In this document: positions 61,804 through 64,000 of the stretch, in pieces
How the letters are laid out: each line of letters starts with the position of its first letter
Position numbering within the stretch: the first letter of the stretch is position 1
Source: Jiulongibacter sp966250325
GTDB taxonomy: Bacteria; Bacteroidota; Bacteroidia; Cytophagales; Spirosomataceae
Direction: 5' to 3'
DNA: 64,000 bases
Assembly: GCA_966250325.1 (NCBI GenBank)
Contig: CBINGY010000003.1
Span: 62,001 to 126,000, forward strand
Notes under the pieces: generated by a model
Seen by the model: the letters and a program-made list of their open reading frames with translations, nothing else
The model's database searches: none
Told to the model about the DNA's origin: nothing
Made by a program: the position numbers and the translations under genes

Positions 61804-63021
61804 ATGGAACGTTACATCGGCTTACTTGGTATTTTGCTCATGCTCGGATTTGCCTTTTTGATGAGTAATAACCGAAAAAAAATAAACTATAAGCTGGTTT
61901 TGTGGGGATTAGGATTACAGCTGGGGTTTGCACTGCTTATACTTAAAACACCGGTGGGTTTGCCATTTTTTCGTTTTTTTGATGTACTTATAGCCCGGCT
62001 TCTATCCTATGCCGATAAAGGTGGAGACTTTCTCTTTAAGTCATTTGTCTCTGGTGTGGTAGATGAGCCTAATCTTAATTTTGCCATTCGGGTGTTGCCT
62101 ACCGTGATTTTTTTCTCCGCTCTGGTATCCCTTTTATATTATTTAGGGATCATGCAGCGAATCGTAAAAGTTATTGCCTGGGGAGTTCAGAAAACCATGA
62201 AAACCAGCGGTTCAGAGACCCTTAGTGTAGCAGCCAGTATTTTTGTAGGTCAAACGGAAGCCCCACTGCTGGTCAAACCTTTTATCAAAACCATGACCCG
62301 ATCTGAACTCATGACAATCATGGTAGGCGGGTTTGCCACGATTGCCGGAGGGGTGATGGCATTGTATGTAAAAATGCTGGAAGATATTCCAGGTATTGCT
62401 GGACACCTGATGGCCGCCTCTATTATGAATGCTCCTGCGGCACTCATTATTGCCAAAATCATGTACCCGGAAACGGAAGAATCTGAAACGAAAAACTCCT
62501 TGGATATCAGCGTGGAACGTACTGCAGGTAATGTAGTGGAAGCCGTAGGAGAAGGGGCTATTGACGGCGTACGGCTTGCGGCTAATATTGCAGCGATGCT
62601 TATTGCGATCGTAGCACTTATTGCCATGCTTGATGGTGTTCTGGGTTATTTTAATACTTCCTTTTCTGGTTTGCTTGGCATTGTTCTACGGCCGGTGGCC
62701 TGGGCTATGGGTGTTCCCTGGAGTGAGGCAGGTATAGTGGGTGGTCTCATGGGAGAGAAAATTGCCTTGACCGAACTCATTGCCTACGCAGATCTTCAGA
62801 AAGTGCTTGGTGAAAATCAGTTATCAGAGAGATCGGCTATCATCGCTAGTTACGCTTTATGTGGTTTTGCCAACTTCGCCTCCATTGGTATTCAGCTGGG
62901 AGGTATTGGGGGGATAGCACCCGAGCGTAAAAAGGATATCGCCCAACTGGCAACGAAAGCCATGCTGGGTGGAGCCATCGCTTCTAATCTTACTGCCTGT
63001 ATTGCCGGAATCCTCATTTAA
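61804..63021 (+). CDS. Concentrative nucleoside transporter (CNT/NupC family)
   Basis: A 405-residue membrane protein with the CNT layout: three N-terminal helices, a nucleoside-recognition segment (VFVGQTEAPLLVKPFIKTMTRSELMTIMVGGFATIAGGVMALYV, where QTEAP is diagnostic) and GIVGGLMGEKIALTE with re-entrant helices. These symporters take up nucleosides with Na+ or H+. Na+ coupling would fit a Na+-NQR-using cell, but that is inference. Followed by an unusual structured intergenic region. Confidence 0.93.
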   Translation: MERYIGLLGILLMLGFAFLMSNNRKKINYKLVLWGLGLQLGFALLILKTPVGLPFFRFFDVLIARLLSYADKGGDFLFKSFVSGVVDEPNLNFAIRVLPTVIFFSALVSLLYYLGIMQRIVKVIAWGVQKTMKTSGSETLSVAASIFVGQTEAPLLVKPFIKTMTRSELMTIMVGGFATIAGGVMALYVKMLEDIPGIAGHLMAASIMNAPAALIIAKIMYPETEESETKNSLDISVERTAGNVVEAVGEGAIDGVRLAANIAAMLIAIVALIAMLDGVLGYFNTSFSGLLGIVLRPVAWAMGVPWSEAGIVGGLMGEKIALTELIAYADLQKVLGENQLSERSAIIASYALCGFANFASIGIQLGGIGGIAPERKKDIAQLATKAMLGGAIASNLTACIAGILI

Positions 63022-63030
63022 TTTTTTTTT

Positions 63031-63136
63031 ATGCCTTTCCAACCCTTTTGACAATGAAGGTGTCTATATTCTTGAAAAGGGTTTTAGGGTTATAAAGGGT
63101 TGGAGGAAAGTTTCATCACTTTCTTTCCAACCTTTT
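63031..63136 (+). promoter_or_regulatory. Attenuator-like leader with competing hairpins
   Basis: Arm A (ccaaccctt t, 63039-63048) can pair perfectly over ten bases with arm C (aaagggttgg, 63094-63103). Arm C also begins a terminator-like hairpin with arm D (63098-63110 against 63119-63132, one bulge, loop 63111-63118) followed by a T-rich tract. Arm B (aaaagggtt, 63075-63083) offers another partner for A. Two tiny frames, MPFQPF (63031-63051) and MKVSIFLKRVLGL (63054-63095), lie over A and B; the second stops where C begins. This is the layout of a leader attenuator, but a nested terminator is equally possible. Confidence 0.5.
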
Positions 63137-63157
63137 ACTTTATCAACAAATTAGAAA

Positions 63158-63625
63158 GTGAAAAAAGTGTGGCTACTCACAGCTCTGTTGCTTTGGCAGG
63201 GAGTGAGTTCTTGTTCAATTCGGCAGCCTGAGCCTCTCTCAGACAGCTTGCTTCGGAATATTCCATTTGGTCAGTATAAGTTGGTTGGTTATGAAAATCA
63301 GCCACCGGTTAATTTCGATATAACGCTGGAGATTAAAGACGAGCCGGACCAGAACCAGCATCATGTGGTTAATGGAAGGGGTTGTATCAATTTTTACTTT
63401 GCTTCCTGTCAGATTGAGCTGCAGAACAGGCAGATCAGGTTTTCCAATATTGCAAGTACAGAGATTAAAGGTGAGCAGGCAAAATTAAACTTTGAGAAGG
63501 AATACCTTAAACGCCTCTCTGAAGTAAAATACTTCGAAATGAGTGCGTCCGGAGATAGGGTTACATTTTTTCTGGATGATGCCGGAAGCCGCTATCTTAC
63601 ATTTCTTCCCGATTCAGGAAATTAG
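63158..63625 (+). CDS. META-domain-like lipoprotein
   Basis: A 155-residue protein from a GTG start with a lipoprotein signal (MKKVWLLTALLLWQGVSSC, Cys19). The middle has GRGCINFYFASCQIELQNRQIRFSNIASTEIKG, loosely matching the META (HslJ-like) domain, which has a GCN..F..Y..., ..L.F..IASTxMAC pattern; an adjacent C-terminal strand region completes it. META proteins are stress-linked and surface-exposed but biochemically obscure. It precedes the serpin gene by 64 bases and follows an attenuator-like leader. Confidence 0.65.
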   Translation: MKKVWLLTALLLWQGVSSCSIRQPEPLSDSLLRNIPFGQYKLVGYENQPPVNFDITLEIKDEPDQNQHHVVNGRGCINFYFASCQIELQNRQIRFSNIASTEIKGEQAKLNFEKEYLKRLSEVKYFEMSASGDRVTFFLDDAGSRYLTFLPDSGN

Positions 63626-63689
63626 GCATACAACCTCGGCCCATCTGCTTTCATTATTCTGGCACAAGTAAAAGCTAAATACAAATTAT

Positions 63690-64000
63690 ATGAAAGCTGT
63701 TTTCCGAATTATTCTTTCATCTGCCTTAATTACAGGCACCATGACGCAGTGCAATATGCTGGGTACCGAACCAGAACCTGTGGCGATTAATCTCAATGAA
63801 GAATTCGCACAAGCTACCACGGAATTTTCCTTCGATTTCCTTAAAAAACTGGAGCAGGAAGAAGTTGGGGAAAATTTCTTCGTTTCCCCCCTAAGTCTCC
63901 ATATGGCTCTTGGAATGTTGTTAAACGGTTCAGGAACAGCCTCTGAAGAGCAGCTTCTTAAAACGCTGAAACTTGAGGGAATGGATAAAAATACGATTAA
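63690..64000 (+). CDS. Serpin family lipoprotein (3' end cut by window edge)
   Basis: About 103 residues are visible before the window edge. A lipoprotein signal (MKAVFRIILSSALITGTMTQC, Cys21) is followed by the serpin start: FAQATTEFSFDFLKKL, then NFFVSPLSLHMALGMLLNGS (about 62-81) and ASEEQLLKTLKL. This is the conserved serpin segment with the SPLS motif. Serpins inhibit serine or cysteine proteases by a suicide mechanism; the reactive loop near the C-terminus is outside this window, so inhibitory ability cannot be judged. Surface lipoprotein serpins may shield the cell from external proteases. Confidence 0.9.
   Translation, partial: MKAVFRIILSSALITGTMTQCNMLGTEPEPVAINLNEEFAQATTEFSFDFLKKLEQEEVGENFFVSPLSLHMALGMLLNGSGTASEEQLLKTLKLEGMDKNTI

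Noticed and set aside
1..64000. Defence islands, prophage, insertion sequences, tRNA/rRNA genes or a classical riboswitch
   Set aside because: I saw no transposase, integrase, restriction or CRISPR genes, no tRNA cloverleaf and no known aptamer consensus; a covariance-model scan was not possible here.

Overview
The window looks like a chromosomal stretch of a Bacteroidota bacterium, most likely order Cytophagales and probably marine or halotolerant. The evidence is a type IX secretion pair (PorU, PorV), Na+-translocating NADH:quinone reductase, a TamB/BamA-type outer-membrane toolkit, DUF5916 and Wzi-like outer-membrane proteins, and promoters of the Bacteroidota type (TTTG, about 19 bases, TAnnTTTG). 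GC content is moderate by eye. I cannot name the genus. I see no tRNA, rRNA, insertion sequence, prophage or CRISPR array. Coding density is high and most genes belong to the core genome.

Layout. 1-5.1 kb: a penicillin-acylase-family enzyme cut by the window edge, a tiny Cys/Lys-rich protein, ferritin, a membrane protein, an unknown 104-residue protein and a Wzi-like outer-membrane protein. 5.1-15.7 kb: housekeeping and envelope genes, namely ispH, a dihydroorotase behind a repeat-protein gene, a collagen-like lipoprotein, a MazG-like/YggS/DUF423 cluster, a kinase-fold orphan, a coiled-coil membrane protein, a glutaminyl-cyclase-like lipoprotein and a peptidoglycan amidase. 15.8-20.8 kb: five tightly packed glycan-synthesis genes under one candidate promoter. 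20.8-35 kb: cysS, a SprT-like metalloprotein, porU-porV, then recJ-lptB-rhodanese, a BamA-family barrel, ilvE and an S41 protease.

35-43.5 kb: the complete nqrABCDEF operon with the flavin transferase gene apbE overlapping its end. A convergent 62-residue membrane protein with four cysteines follows; it looks like the Na+-NQR iron-maturation factor NqrM. A CBS-domain protein, a SixA-type phosphatase and a 45-residue membrane protein come next. 43.5-52.4 kb: a GbsR/MarR-type regulator, a class A penicillin-binding protein, tsaD and a giant tamB. 52.4-64 kb: a DUF5916 protein, two small unknowns, ornithine aminotransferase divergent from an Lrp-type regulator with a palindromic operator candidate between them, a cysteine desulfurase, ppk1, a small outer-membrane protein, a nucleoside transporter, and finally a META-like lipoprotein and a serpin lipoprotein (cut by the window end) behind an attenuator-like leader.

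No single obviously novel defence or mobile system is present. The most interesting items are the NqrM-like protein beside the nqr operon, the competing-hairpin leader before the META/serpin pair, the kinase-fold orphan, the palindrome and direct repeat before the 104-residue orphan, and several start-site corrections forced by terminators and promoter boxes.
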